From Cristatella mucedo (taxonomy: Eukaryota > Bryozoa > Phylactolaemata > Cristatellidae), in NCBI GenBank assembly GCA_009760855.2, contig WPIO01000182.1, positions 441,001 through 505,000 of the forward strand: DNA of 64,000 nt, given 5' to 3'. A model generated the notes under the pieces. The model saw nothing but the letters and a program-made list of their open reading frames with translations, was not told where the DNA came from and did no database searches. Below, in pieces: positions 1 through 10,944 of this stretch (positions within the stretch are counted from its first letter, which is position 1; the number at the start of each line of letters is the position of its first letter). The position numbers were made by a program, and so were the translations under genes.

Positions 1-292
1 ATAAAGTCGCATCGCTAGAATTGTTCCGTTGTGGTTTTTTAACTCCTTCCTCGGCTTAACTCAACGATTTGAAGTACATGTTGCTCAGGATCTTGACTCG
101 AACGTCTGGACTTGGACATTGGTAGTACCCCACGAGGCGCTGGTCCACTCACAGGCGCAAGCACACACGCAGGCATGGTTTCTGTTGGCGCAAGCCAGCA
201 CTATCCGTGCTATCGCAGCCCTGTATGTGTGCCCAGCCTCGCTGCTGCCGGCCTCCTGTGGTTTTCAGAGCAAGCATTCCGTCGCCTTTCAG

Positions 293-430
293 GTAAGCTC
301 AGTCCCGATAGAGTCAAGAACGTCACCGACCACGTGGTGCGGCTGCAGGACCTCGTCACTGCACTGCAGAAGCTGCAGGTGGACAACGTGGAGTACGCGT
401 ACCTACGTGCTCTCGTACTCTTCAGCACAG
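293..430 (+). CDS. NR2C: NR2C penultimate coding exon
   Basis: The acceptor is TTTCAG before 293 and the donor is GTAGCC after 430. The exon starts with 2 bases of a split codon and ends with 1, matching the next exon. It covers LBD helices before the NVEYAYLRALVLF segment. Confidence 0.85.
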
Positions 431-1636
431 GTAGCCCGTCGTCCACTCTGTCGACGCCGCCGCGGCTGCACCGAGTGGCATGGTGGCAAAATTTTGCGGT
501 CTCGCTTCGACTTACGCCATCGGCAGCGCCTGAGTGCCTCAGCTGCCCGGCCGCCTGCTCTGGGATGTGTCGTCGTGGCAAAAGCGGAGAAAGCTGCGCG
601 CTGCCGGAGAGACTGGGCTGTCTGGGCGCCAGCTTCTTTGTCACCGCTCGTGCAGCCTTTCGTTGCCGTCGATTCGTATTTATGGCGGCAGCAATTGCTT
701 CCTGCTTGCAGCTTCTTGACATCAAGGTGCGGCGTCCCTACGCCGCACCCAGACTCTTGTCACGGCACGGCAGTCACAGCTCGGCGCCTTCCTCTTCTTC
801 GAGCGCCACTTCTGCCACTGCTGCAGTTCCGATAACATTGCAGCATTCATGTAATTCCCAGTCGCCGCATTCCATGCACTTGAGTCGAAGGCACTACTCC
901 TGGGTCGAAGGTGTGCAGTACTCGTGGCCTCACGTGCTGCACTGTAAGACGGTCACTGGCGTCAACGCCTTCACCGAGCGCCCGAATCAGCATCTCAATC
1001 AATCAGTATATTACCAGTATATATCATCAGAATCAATCAGTATATTACCAGCTAGCTGCCAAGCACGTCAGCTTCTTCTTCTTCTTTCACATCGACTTCT
1101 TCTGTCGAAGCAGCATCGCCCGTTCTCTGCGCTTAGCAGCAACAGCTGTGGCGCACTGCCCCCCCCCCACCAGTGGCACGGCAGCCGGTCGATCTCCAGA
1201 AGTCCAAACAGGCTCTGCTCGTTGCAGCATTTCTGCATGCCACCTGCCTCTGCCGCTAGCAGAAGAGCGCTTGATGACTTAGAGCACTTTATCCATTGTC
1301 CACGTTGTAGACCACATCGGCCTTACCAACACTCAGCACATCGAGAAGTATCAGGACAAGGCGCACCAGGAGCTGCTGGCCTACATGATTAGGTCGGGCC
1401 ACGCCGGCAGCGGAGGCGTGGCGGCGGCCTCGCCTCCGCTGCCCCAGCGATTCGCCAAGCTTCTGCTTCGTCTTCCCGGGCTGCGACTCGTCAGTCCTGC
1501 CGTCATGGAGGAGCTGTTCTTCGCCGGCCTCATTGGCAACGTGCAGATTGACAGCATAATCCCGTACATACTGAGAATGGAGCCGACGGAGTATAGCGTC
1601 CAGTTTGCCTCCGCGTCCATAGCCAATCAGCAGTGA
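293..1636 (+). CDS. NR2C: NR2C-type nuclear receptor (TR2/TR4/HR78-like), 3' part of the ligand-binding domain
   Basis: Two coding exons, 293-430 and 1311-1636, encode the C-terminal part of a nuclear receptor ligand-binding domain; the DNA-binding domain and the rest lie left of the window. The first exon carries KLSPDRVKNVTDHVVRLQ and ends NVEYAYLRALVLFSTG. The second opens DHIGLTNTQHIEKYQDK and holds FAKLLLRLPGLRL followed by EELFFAGLIGNVQIDSII and PYILRMEP, the signature of the last helices of NR2C1/NR2C2 and arthropod HR78. The exons join in phase (1+2 bases). NR2C receptors are nuclear factors that bind direct-repeat hormone response elements, mostly as repressors. The stop is TGA at 1634-1636. 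Family assignment is firm; which NR2C paralogue it is cannot be decided from this part. No canonical AATAAA was seen on the plus strand up to about 3000. Confidence 0.9.
431..1310 (+). other. NR2C intron
   Basis: This 880-bp intron is open in one frame by chance but encodes nothing recognisable. It contains a direct repeat of about 21 bp (AATCAATCAGTATATTACCA, near 997 and 1032) and a run of C residues near 1160. Confidence 0.75.
1311..1636 (+). CDS. NR2C: NR2C terminal coding exon
   Basis: The acceptor is TTGTAG before 1311, and 108 codons including the stop follow. A Gly/Ala/Pro-rich insert sits between HQELLAYMIR and the conserved RFAKLLLRLP helix. The last residues after the conserved IIPYILRMEP are short and unconserved. 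Confidence 0.9.
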
Positions 1637-2956
1637 CCGGCTTACACCAGGCGCCTCGCCGCTGCCTGCTTGCGTGCCTGAGACAGCTGCACGCCCTGCC
1701 CTGCGGGTGCTGCTGGCAGTGCTACACTACGCGCCACACGCTCCCGGCAGGAAGGAGGGACAGAGCTGTTGGTGCTCGAGCAGCGGCGGCCCGAGGTGGC
1801 TCCTCCCGTTGCTGGCTCGGTCGCTGCCACCCGTCCACAGAGTCCCGGTCCTGCGCTTCGCTAGACCGGCGGCCGGTGCGAGAGTCACTCGCGACTCCCA
1901 CCTAGCGTGAGGAGGCGGCGTCAGTGCAGCGCAGGGCGGCGCTGGCTGATCGTGGGTGCCGAGTTGTGCAGAGCAAGCCAGAGCAGAGAGCCGAAAGGTT
2001 CCCCTCCCCCCTTGCCCTCCAGTCGTAGGCGATGCCGACCGGTGCGCGCACGAGTATGCCGTGCGCCAGTTCTTGTCAGTGGGCAGTGCGCGCGTGTGCC
2101 TGTCGGCACCTCATTGTCAGCCGCTGCCCGTCGTCGCATGGCACGTAGTGTCGGTCCGAATTTTAGTGCGTGCGAAGCCACAATTCATTGTTATCCTGTT
2201 ATAAGGAGTCGTCTGGTTAGTGCTCGTCGCTGCAGACTGCTTGGCTGCTTGGCTGCATGCGGCAGCTGCTGAGCGAATCGGCTCCTGTCGCGAAGTGGGC
2301 GTGGGCAGGAAATTGAGGAGTCGAGCAAGAAGCTCTCTGGGCCTTTAAAATGCATTCGTTGTTGAAAATGCTTTTTTTTACGAGGCACTATTTCTTATAT
2401 ACCTGTTGCTATCATCGGTTTAATATGCATGATCGTATCTGTTGGAGCGCTGCTGCTGCTGCCGGAGCTCATTTATCATGAAATAGTCGAGTAGAATTTC
2501 ATACTTGCGCCAGCCCCGGTCGTATATTGCAATCTTCATGCATGCCTCAGCCGTATTCGTACCAAATACATTTTGAATATGAAAAGGCTTCACGTTTAAT
2601 AATTTTAGACAGCTTTTGCCCCAGCTATAGTTTGCATTAGTGAGGTTCCTGGACTACATTCGATGCTGGATGGGAGCCAGTATGGTAGTGAGCTCTAGGT
2701 TGCCATATTGTTCTTAGCAGCCACAATGTTGCAGTCTGCATGCATCGGATGCTTTTATGAATTAAGTGGTCTGCACAGCTGCTTTGCCGACTGTATGCTT
2801 TAATAAGTCTAGCATGGCCAGACTTCTGTAGATGTTTGTGAGGACTGCGTTGGTGAGGCATTTACAGCTTTGACCTTAACATAATGCCATATAATTTGTA
2901 ACCAAACCCAGTTCAAACTGCTTCCTTCCGTAGCTTAATTGCATGTTAATTGCTTT
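1637..2956 (+). other. NR2C 3' untranslated/downstream region
   Basis: No coding exon was recognised here. The first 650 bp are GC-rich and the rest is AT-rich. Part is presumably NR2C 3' UTR, but its end cannot be fixed because no AATAAA is visible. Confidence 0.5.
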
Positions 2957-3076
2957 TATTCCAGGCTATCACTGCAGCTTTCAGCAGTGATGAAGAATCA
3001 CCCACCACACGAACCCACGACCTCGGTCCCGAGGTCGTGAAAGCAACCACCTTACCTAGTGAGCCATCATGGCTCT
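2957..3076 (-). mobile_element. tRNA-derived SINE copy
   Basis: On the minus strand an A-box-like TGGCTCACTAGGTAAGG is followed by a perfect palindrome (CACGACCTCGG / CCGAGGTCGTG) and a decayed B box (GGTTCG). The same layout occurs at 25663-25840 and 39680-39838. The copy lies directly beyond the 3' end of the LINE at 3130-6030. Confidence 0.7.
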
Positions 3077-3156
3077 TCGTCAACACTCCCGAAGAATTTG
3101 CACAGGTAATGTATCTCCATCTGTAACTCCACAAAGTCCTAAAGACTATGTGGCTG

Positions 3157-3612
3157 TTAAGCAGGAGAGTTTTGTGTAGCAAACTCACGGCCTAGGTGGC
3201 TTTTGGTACACATTCGGTAGCCAATAGACTTCGTCTCACGAAACAAAGAGAAAGTGGGAAGCATAGCAGAGTCAGGAGAGCAGTTGAGGTAGTGAGTAGC
3301 ATGGAAGTAGCAGCTCAGGACCGCTGAAAAGGATGAGCCATAGTCGGCAGCAGGGGAGTAGTTGTCATTACATAAGAATTGTGAAAGCGAGTTCCACAGT
3401 CTAGGACCTGCAGAGCTAAAGCTTCTGTCACCAACGGTCTTTAAGCTGAGGAATGGAACAGCTAATTTATTGTCCACAGAGGACCTGAGGGCGCGAACAG
3501 GCTGAAACTGATGCAGCAGTTCAGCTAGGTATGAAGGAGCCAAGCCGTGGCGGGCCTTGTGGGTCAGTGCGTAAGAACTTCGCTCTGCATCCGTTGGTAA
3601 ACCGGCATCCAT
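3157..3612 (-). pseudogene. LINE family B, C-terminal segment of the polyprotein
   Basis: An open stretch of 151 codons after the RT domain, with ALTHKARHGLAPSYLAELL, LKTVGDRSFSSAGPRLWNSL and CSPDSAMLPTFSLFRE. The last part is repeated with small changes at 50040-50270 (+), which shows it is element sequence and not a host gene. Confidence 0.8.
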
Positions 3613-3904
3613 CCTAGCTCTTTCAGCAAGGGAGACACGCTGTCAAACCTCTAGGTCTTGAAAACTAGCCTTGCAGCCATATTCATAGTCAACTGCAGTG
3701 GCCTAACAGCTTTCTTTGGTAGCGAAACCAAAAGGGAATTGCAATAATCAAGCCGAGACAGAACTAAGGAGCTAGTTAAAATTTTTTGCCAGCCACTGGA
3801 AGAAAGCTCCTAATCTTGGATAGGGATCGGACGTGGTGGCTAGCTGTAGAAGCTGTCTTCTGAATGAAGCCTTTAAAATTTAGGCAGCTGTCGAAAACAA
3901 TACT

Positions 3905-4366
3905 TTAATTTCGAGCACGTGGTGATGGTCGCACCACAGCATCGCCTATTAGAAGAGCAAAGCCTTTTAATCCAGCCACACACTTAGGGTGTCCAACGAG
4001 CAGCTGCTCGGTTTTATCGCCATTTAGTTTAAAGAAGTTTTCCGACATCCAGGATCGAATGTCGGCAAGGCAAGCATCCAGTTTATCAGTTGCTGCAGCA
4101 TATTCCGACGGTTTGAATGACAAATACAGCTCACTATCGGCAGCATAAAAGTGATATCCTTTTCCATGGGCCTTAATCACTTTTCCCAGAGGTTGAGTAT
4201 AAATGGAGAACAGCAATGGACCGAGTACAGACACTTGAGGGACTCCACAGGTGACCTGTCTTGTGTGAGAGACCTGACGCCCACACGACACGGATTGAAT
4301 GCGATCAGACAAGTACGATGTAAACCAAGCTAGTGCTTCGTCTGCCAGACCGATCGTTGTTCTCAA
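3905..4366 (-). pseudogene. LINE family B, reverse transcriptase palm fragment
   Basis: A 153-codon open stretch with conserved RT motifs: SYLSDRIQSV, VLGPLLFSIY, the substituted catalytic loop FYAADSELYL, and FFKLNGDKTEQLLVG. It is inactive because of the catalytic change and the flanking frameshifts. Confidence 0.85.
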
Positions 4367-4442
4367 TCGTTCAAACAGAACATCGTGATCAATGGTGTCG
4401 AAGGCTGCAGACAGATTTAGCAGAGCCAGGGCAGTGACATTA

Positions 4443-4490
4443 CCTTAATTCCCGCTTTATCAAGTGCATTATTATTATTATTATTATTGA
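4443..4490 (+). mobile_element. 3' tail of LINE family A inserted in LINE family B
   Basis: GCTTTATCAAGTGCATTATTATT followed by TTA repeats matches the 3' terminus of family A (compare 13990-14046 and 59800-59868). It sits between two blocks of the oppositely oriented family B LINE. Confidence 0.6.
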
Positions 4491-5589
4491 TCGTTGCCAC
4501 GTAGAATGTCTGTTAACATGGAGGAGAGCAGTTTTAGTGGAGTGCTGCCTCTTGAACCCTGATTGAAATGTTTTACACGTTTCATTCTTTTCAATGTGTT
4601 CAACCAGCTACTGAGCAAAAATGTTTTCAAGAATCTTTGACAAGAAAGGAAGAGGGGAAACTGGGCGATAGTTTGCAAGACCTCTGTGTCTAATTCAGGC
4701 TTTTTAAGTGTGGGTCTAACAATTGCTGATTTGAAGGACTTTGGGACGACCCCTCTTCCCAAAGAAGCATTAAAAACCTTAGTTCTGCCAGTGAAGACCA
4801 CAGAGATGATAGTATAGGGTCTTCAGGAGACGAGCTCTTTTTCCCAGACCTTATTAAAGGTAGCCACATCGCATGCAGAAACATCGGAAAACCTTTTAAG
4901 GAAGCTGACAGGTTGTGATACCGCGATTGCTTAAGTCGGAGGGGGCTTTATGGAGGCACGAATGTGCACAATTTTTTCAGTAAAGAGGTCTGAAAACTTT
5001 TCGGCTGAGCCCTCAACATCTGGGAAGTCAGAACTCTCATCTTTATCCAGTAAATAGTTTCCTGTCTTATAAATCTGTTTAGGGTCCGACTGGCAGGAAT
5101 TCAGCTTTCGAGTGAAAAAAGAAGCCCCGGCTTTTTTAAGCTTCCGAGTGTAAACTCGAAGGAAGTTCTTGAATATGACAAGATGGGCATCAGACCCCGA
5201 TGTCTTGAAACGACGTTCAAGCCTTGCTTAACCCAGTGCATCTTTTGGACTTTTTTGTAAATTGAAAGGAATCTCCACGACTTTGTATACGGATAGAATG
5301 AACGGAGCATGCTGGTCAAGAGCACTCCCGAGTGTCAAGTTCACTCCATCGGTGAGGGTGTCGAGGCTGCCGGCCGATTCTGAATGCAGATCAAGAAGAC
5401 CTGCACCACAAACAGATTTCAAAAACTTGTCTATGTCAATGCTTTTAAAGTTACGTCGCTTGATAAGTTCGACATTTCCTTGTACGTACAAGGGAGCAGG
5501 AATAGTAAACGAGACCGAACAATGATCTGAGAGGGACAGTGGGCGCACCGCAAGTTACGTGGGGAGGACATCCTTAGTGATCACGAGAT

Positions 5590-5895
5590 CTAGAATGTGG
5601 CCACCGACGTGGGTGGTATGATTGATCTGTTGGACCAAACCAATATTTTCCAGACCGTCAAGAAATGTGCAGACCTGGCTGTTAATGGATTGTCAACGTG
5701 AATATTGAAGCCTCCAGCAGTCAGTAACGCCCTGTCACACACAAATATTTTAGCGAGAAACTCTGAAAACTCCTCTATAAACAAGTTTAGACAGCCGGAA
5801 GGAGGCCGGTATATCACAACGGTGAGAGGCATAGTCTTTGATGAAGACCTAATTGCAACCGATTCAAACGCTGGCCCACGCAAAAAACTACACAT
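5590..5895 (-). pseudogene. LINE family B, apurinic/apyrimidinic-like endonuclease fragment
   Basis: It contains VIYRPPSGCLNLFIEEF and LLTAGGFNIHVDNP, the middle of an APE-type LINE endonuclease; active relatives have GDFN where this has GGFN. The downstream LSDHCSVSF block is in another reading segment (5228-5548). Confidence 0.8.
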
Positions 5896-6030
5896 CTTAT
5901 AGCTAAACGATTCACAAACAACGATTGCAACCCGCCACCAACCTTTTCAGAACGCATGGACTGATAGAAGGAGAACCCAGGTGGAGTGGTCTCAGATATA
6001 CAGCTACTGGAACAAGGCGTCATACATGGT

Positions 6031-7907
6031 AGTAGTTGGCAGTGGTCTTCGCATAATCTTTGTACTAAGATTCAGCCGCGAGGTGTAATTCAGGCTGTTC
6101 CAACATTGTATCTATTAACTTTCACATTTAAGTTTTTATTCTGGTCCTGTGATCAAGTCAAGTTGTTCTTGGAAGCCGGAACCGAGTTACTGCTAATTGC
6201 AGCAGATGGCATTAGTATTGAGTGCACGGTCCAGCAGCTTGCTAGTAAGGAGCTGCAGCAGCTAACGCTTAACTACTAACACTATCATTACGTTTCGATG
6301 TTAGGTGGGTGCTGACACTTTCTTATGGGCTTGGATTCATAGCATTAGACAGCCAGTGGCCAACACGTCTTGAACACCAAGCAGCTGCCAGCACACAACC
6401 GAGGGCATGACTACTCTGCTAACCGTGTACTGGCCACCAGACTAACAGAACAGTCATATTAACGGCACTAGGTTGGTAAGCAGGGCTGCAGTCTGTGGAT
6501 AAATCCTTAAAATGGGTCGAGGCCGGCTGAAACGGTTTGCTAGGTTCAGATTAGCTCATCCACTTCGGTAATAAAAATCGCATCACTAATGAAGCATTTC
6601 GCGACAGACGTCCAAAACAGAGACTGCTGTTATGTAAGGTACCTTAGCAACGTCTCTGGCCATTGTTTACTTGAAAATAGGGCCATCAGCTCTTGATCAT
6701 TGATCTGCAATAAAATCGCGAATGTGGACTGTGAAGTATGAAACAATTAAATTGCATAGCCCCACAAAGTACAGGATCCACTTGCACTGACTGAGCAAGT
6801 ATTGCACCACCTAGCTATTCTTACTGGCAATCGAGAGCAGCTACATCGGTAATAAGTATGTCGATTAAGGCTTAACCCAGCCCGCGGTTCCCACTAGGGG
6901 CTACTTAACTCAGGGGGATGGGATCGGCATGGTTTTGGGCGATCCCATGATCCTTGGCTGGCTCACCGGTTCCTATCTGTAGCCTTTCTTCCATCTTTGA
7001 CCTTTCTCTAAAGTAAGCTACAATGTTTACTTGTGCCTTAATGCATGAAATCCATAGGTTATTGTCCCACGTGTTTGCACGTAGTAGGCATGCCAGGATT
7101 TCAGTGATCGTGGGAAACGTCCAGCTTGATAATAACTTTATGGTCTGGCTTTGTGGGAATATAGATGGGGAATTGAATGTCAGTTACAGGGCGGTTGAAC
7201 ACAACGGAAGCCAACCGAGACACCCTTGGCGTCTCCCTACTACGACTGTTCTGATTCTCGAATGTTCGAGCCACTGGTCATCAAACAACAAAGCTGCTGC
7301 ACACCTCGCGAGAGCTGCTTGAACTGCTCTATGCCCCATGCACTTCATTGCATGCTTTTCGTTAAGAAAATTGCTGCACGGTTAACACAGGACGCCAGTT
7401 TCCCTCTCTAGTAACAGTGTCCTTAAACCTATAACCTCAGAGGTCTCGAGCAGAATTAGTTGGCAATCGTCCAAAATACATTACGAATAGCATGACATAC
7501 TGTCTATCGAGCACATGCACTATCTAGCACTCATACCGTTAGCATTCCGGCTATTCGAACACCCTATAAAAGTCAAGCAATGATGTATAGTGCTAAGTAA
7601 TGCTTGCAGGTACTGGTTTGTTGGTGGCTTTGATAAACAGACTCACTGCATATACTATGTAGTGAAGGCTGAACTATTGGTTACTATACGTAAGCATCCC
7701 ATATTCAAGGAATTGCTCTGACCGCCTCAATATTCTCGAGCTTATGAACGTCAGCCATTTTTATTTTGGCCTTGGGGTGTATGAGAACAGGCCAGCCCTC
7801 CCCCCCCCCGGTTTTGACTGGTCGGCTGGACCAACAAGGAACCAAAAGGTTGACCGATTCTTTTTCTGATGAGTCTGCAGACTTGGCTCCTCCCCAAAAC
7901 GTTGTAA
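6031..7907. other. Intergenic, no gene recognised
   Basis: About 1.9 kb with only short, unconvincing open frames on both strands. I found no domain, tRNA or clear repeat. Confidence 0.5.
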
Positions 7908-7988
7908 TAATAATAATAATAATACACTTGATAAAGCACCCTCAGAGAACTCAATCTCTTACTAAGCGCTTTACATTTGCTGCAACTT
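7908..7988 (-). mobile_element. LINE family A, hairpin-and-tail-only copy
   Basis: The reverse complement reads AAAGCGCTTAGTAAGAGATTG, then GTTCTCTGAGGGTGCTTTATC and (TTA)n. Only the terminal stem-loop and tail are present, about 80 bp. Confidence 0.75.
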
Positions 7989-8057
7989 TTGTTAGACGAC
8001 CACATCAACCCCACAATCAAGTCTATTTTCAGCTACATAACATTGCTAGGGCTTATT

Positions 8058-8466
8058 AAGATAGGGATACCACATCTAAGTTGGTCCCTGCATTTGTGAC
8101 ATTCCGTCTTTACTTCTGTAACTCACTGCTTGCTGGCCTATCGGCATGTGCAATCAGGCACTTACAGCTGGTGCAAATCTCTGCAGCTAGGCTTGTCTGT
8201 CGTGAGTGATGCAGTTGCCATATCACACTACTTCTCGCCGACCTGCACTGGCTACCAGTGAGGCAACAGATCGACTTCAAAGTTGTGTCACTCACTTTTA
8301 GGTCCCTTCATTCTTTGGCTCTAGCCTACCTACCAGATCTATTCCCACACCAGGTCAAGCACACACAGTACAACCCGCTTTTCAGAATCAAACTGTTTAC
8401 CTATACCTCATACAAACCTAAAATCCTCTGGAGACCGTGCATTTAGTTCGTATGCTCCCAAAGTGC
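8058..8466 (+). mobile_element. LINE family A internal fragment (RT C-terminal region)
   Basis: It is parallel to 43468-43860 at the DNA level (GGATACCACAT, CTGTAACTCA, CTGCAGCTAGGCTTG, CACTGGCTACCAGT). Translated pieces include LHWLPVRQQIDFKVV. The 3' hairpin end is missing, and the match stops abruptly near 8466. Confidence 0.75.
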
Positions 8467-8894
8467 ATGATTATGTAGTGGACCAAAGCTGTCCAAAATT
8501 TGTAGGCAAGCCTACAGTGTAAACGCAGCTTTACCCGAACCACACCAATTTCTTCCGTGGGGGCTGACCAAATTTCCGAAGGTAAACATCAATATGAGTT
8601 ACATAGCGAAATCAGTAGTGGAATACCCTCCACCACATTGCCAATGAGATGGACTTGACTAGACGTGCTTCCAATACGACCAAAATGCAAGCCTCGCATC
8701 AAGGAGATCATGGCCTGATCAATAGCCGACCACTGAACCGAGCAGAGCCTATTCATGACACAACAGTAATTCAATCTATATCAACTACTAGGAGCTGTCA
8801 GCAGGCACTGATCGTTGTCATAGATGGCTGCACCATCTACAAGTGTCCAGCAGGCAAGACTTGAAGCTAGATGTAATCCAGTTGCCGCATTGGC
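8467..8894. other. Intergenic between LINE fragment and NDUFA10 3' end
   Basis: No feature seen in these 430 bp. Confidence 0.4.
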
Positions 8895-8900
8895 TTTATT
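8895..8900 (-). terminator. NDUFA10: Polyadenylation signal AATAAA of NDUFA10
   Basis: TTTATT on the plus strand gives AATAAA on the coding strand, 71 bases beyond the TAA stop of NDUFA10. That is a normal distance for a short 3' UTR. Confidence 0.6.
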
Positions 8901-8971
8901 AGACACGGGCACATCAACGAACGACCACAGATTTGCTGTTAATCTAAGTGTGGCAAAACTCAATGTCCACC

Positions 8972-9103
8972 TTACAAAGCAGGTGCAGCTGATGGCACGT
9001 AGAACTTGCGCAGCTCGGGAGCTTTGCGGAAAGCTCCAAAAAGTATGTCGCGCCAGCTGTTGCGGCCCGGAACCCAGCCGGCACTGTAAATGTAGGCAGG
9101 GTC
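8972..9103 (-). CDS. NDUFA10: NDUFA10 exon 8 (terminal)
   Basis: TTGCAG acceptor, then DPAYIYSAGWVPGRNSW, RDILFGAFRKAPELRKF and a TAA stop (8974-8972). The frame follows from exon 7. An AATAAA lies 71 bases downstream. The family C-terminus is variable, so the call rests on phase, signals and position. Confidence 0.72.
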   Translation of the reverse strand, partial: DPAYIYSAGWVPGRNSWRDILFGAFRKAPELRKFYVPSAAPAL

Positions 9104-10887
9104 CTGCAATTTAAAGAAACGATGTTGAATGAGCCAACAGCTACTGTAGCATAGCGCATGAATTTAATCTACATGTCAACTAGGATTTCACTTGATGCGC
9201 TAGTTACCCGGAGATACAGGCGGCTTCGCAACGCTTCATCTTCCGGAGACATCACCATTTCGGGGCACTCGTATGGTACTGGGTGCATGAGGAGGTTGGG
9301 TATGAAATTCTCTTCTCCCCACCTGAAACAAATACAAAACGTGAACCTCGCAGCAAAGAATGGGTAGTCCGAAATGTGTCTATGGCAGCTACCCAGCATG
9401 CCACAAAATTCGAGGCATTTAGTGACACCCAGAAGAGAACCTAAAGGTAATAGCAAACTTCTTGCAACACATACTTGATGCAGCTTCACTACTAAAGATT
9501 ACGACACAAGGCAATACATTCTGCATCCACAGATCTTGCACTTCCAATACTTTTCGGGATATCAAGCTCGATGAAGCACCTTTATGCTCAGCTAGATCCG
9601 GCTGTTCTGTCCTGCTTTGATGCCGTCTCATGCGTGTCGTCACTACCCTTCTCTAGCCGTGCCGAGCTAGCCTCGTTTTGACAAGAAGCTGCCAAGTTAG
9701 CACTGTCCACGAGGTCCACCTGCGCCCATGCACTGGCCTAGGTTCCATCTAGCAACAGAGAGCTCCATCGAATGTGAGCTATCGTTTGGCTACCGGTCTG
9801 CCAAACACGCTCCAAGGCTCTGCAGGAGCGGTTGCAGCTGTGTCGGGACGCTGGGAAATGCAGGGACGAATTCCCTTGAAACATATCTCCTCGGCATCGG
9901 CTCGTAGACAGCAAACGTAAAGTGCCCAGAAAGTGATTGAGTTCTCTGAGGGCGCTATAAGAAGTGTATGATTATTATTACTACTACTATTACATTGGTT
10001 CGTGGTGTCTGGACGAAAGGTCACGGCTATGGCCTGTCGGAGCCATACGACGGCACATTCAGTCACTTACTGAACTACTATCGTTGAAAATACTTATTAT
10101 GTATGAGTACATGTGTGAGCAGACGCACACCACAAGATCGAATCGACAATGCAGCAGGCAGTGTATTACCAATCGCAGGAAGAAACAAGGGAAATAGTAG
10201 CCATGATGGCCAACGCTAGTCAGCGAGCTTCTGTAAGCCTATCATTGGGTCCGATGTTCTTCTTCGGCAACTTTTGCCAGTGTAGTATGTACGCTGCCAA
10301 GGTACAGTGGACCCAACAATAATCAATCGTTGAAAGGGACTACAATTCTTGAAACCACTAATCCCCTTTAAGCTATATATTTTTATGACGGTTCCATAAC
10401 CAGAGCTCTGTCCCCCACCCAAACATCCGTCCCTCTATTCGAGTCCAAAGGTCAATTCTGACTGATCCGACAAACTTGGGCCTGAGAAAGTGAGAACAAA
10501 CTCGGGCCAGAGAAAGGGCAGATCGGTCAACAAAATTGCTGCTAGGTTCGGAACCCCCATTTCGACTGGCGACTTTTTATCTTAAACGTGTACTCGAAGC
10601 TGTAAACCTACGAGCAACAAGGACGAACTGCTTGCTACCAAACTGAGAGAGGCCGACTGACGCTCATTGCGATCCTGCCTCAGGCACCGGTGGCAGGTGA
10701 GAGGAGCATCTGAAGCACTTGTTCACGTGCGCAGAGAAAGAGAGAGAGAGAGAGGGAGAGAGAGAGAATGAAAGAGAGAGAGAGAGAGAGAGAGAGGGAA
10801 AGAAAGGGAGAGAGAGCAAGAGGGTACAGAAAAAAGAGAGGGAGGGAAGGACAAAGGGAGGAAAGGAAGGAGGGAGAGGGAGAGGGA

Positions 10888-10944
<57 letters not shown>

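Larger units (their letters stand above)
3130..6030 (-). mobile_element. L2/CR1-like non-LTR retrotransposon (family B), decayed, nearly full length
   Basis: Read on the minus strand, broken pieces of one LINE follow in order. The endonuclease begins with TPPGFSFYQSMRSEKVGGGL (about 5980-5920), then VIYRPPSG and GGFNIHVDNP (5590-5895), then LSDHCSVSF (5228-5548). Next comes a linker and reverse transcriptase with GVPQVSVLGPLLFSIY and HFYAADSELYLSF (3905-4366). The C-terminal segment has ALTHKARHGLAPSYLAELL and AGPRLWNSL (3157-3612). Many frameshifts separate these blocks. The RT catalytic motif reads FYAAD where active relatives have FYADD, so the copy is dead. The order endonuclease-RT-C-terminal domain places it in the L2/CR1/Jockey group. 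A second, 3'-only copy lies at 50035-50335. Confidence 0.88.

Noticed and set aside
112-1392. 426-codon frame across the NR2C region
   Set aside because: It joins the true exon (293-430), intron and other-frame sequence; splice signals and family homology define the two exons instead.
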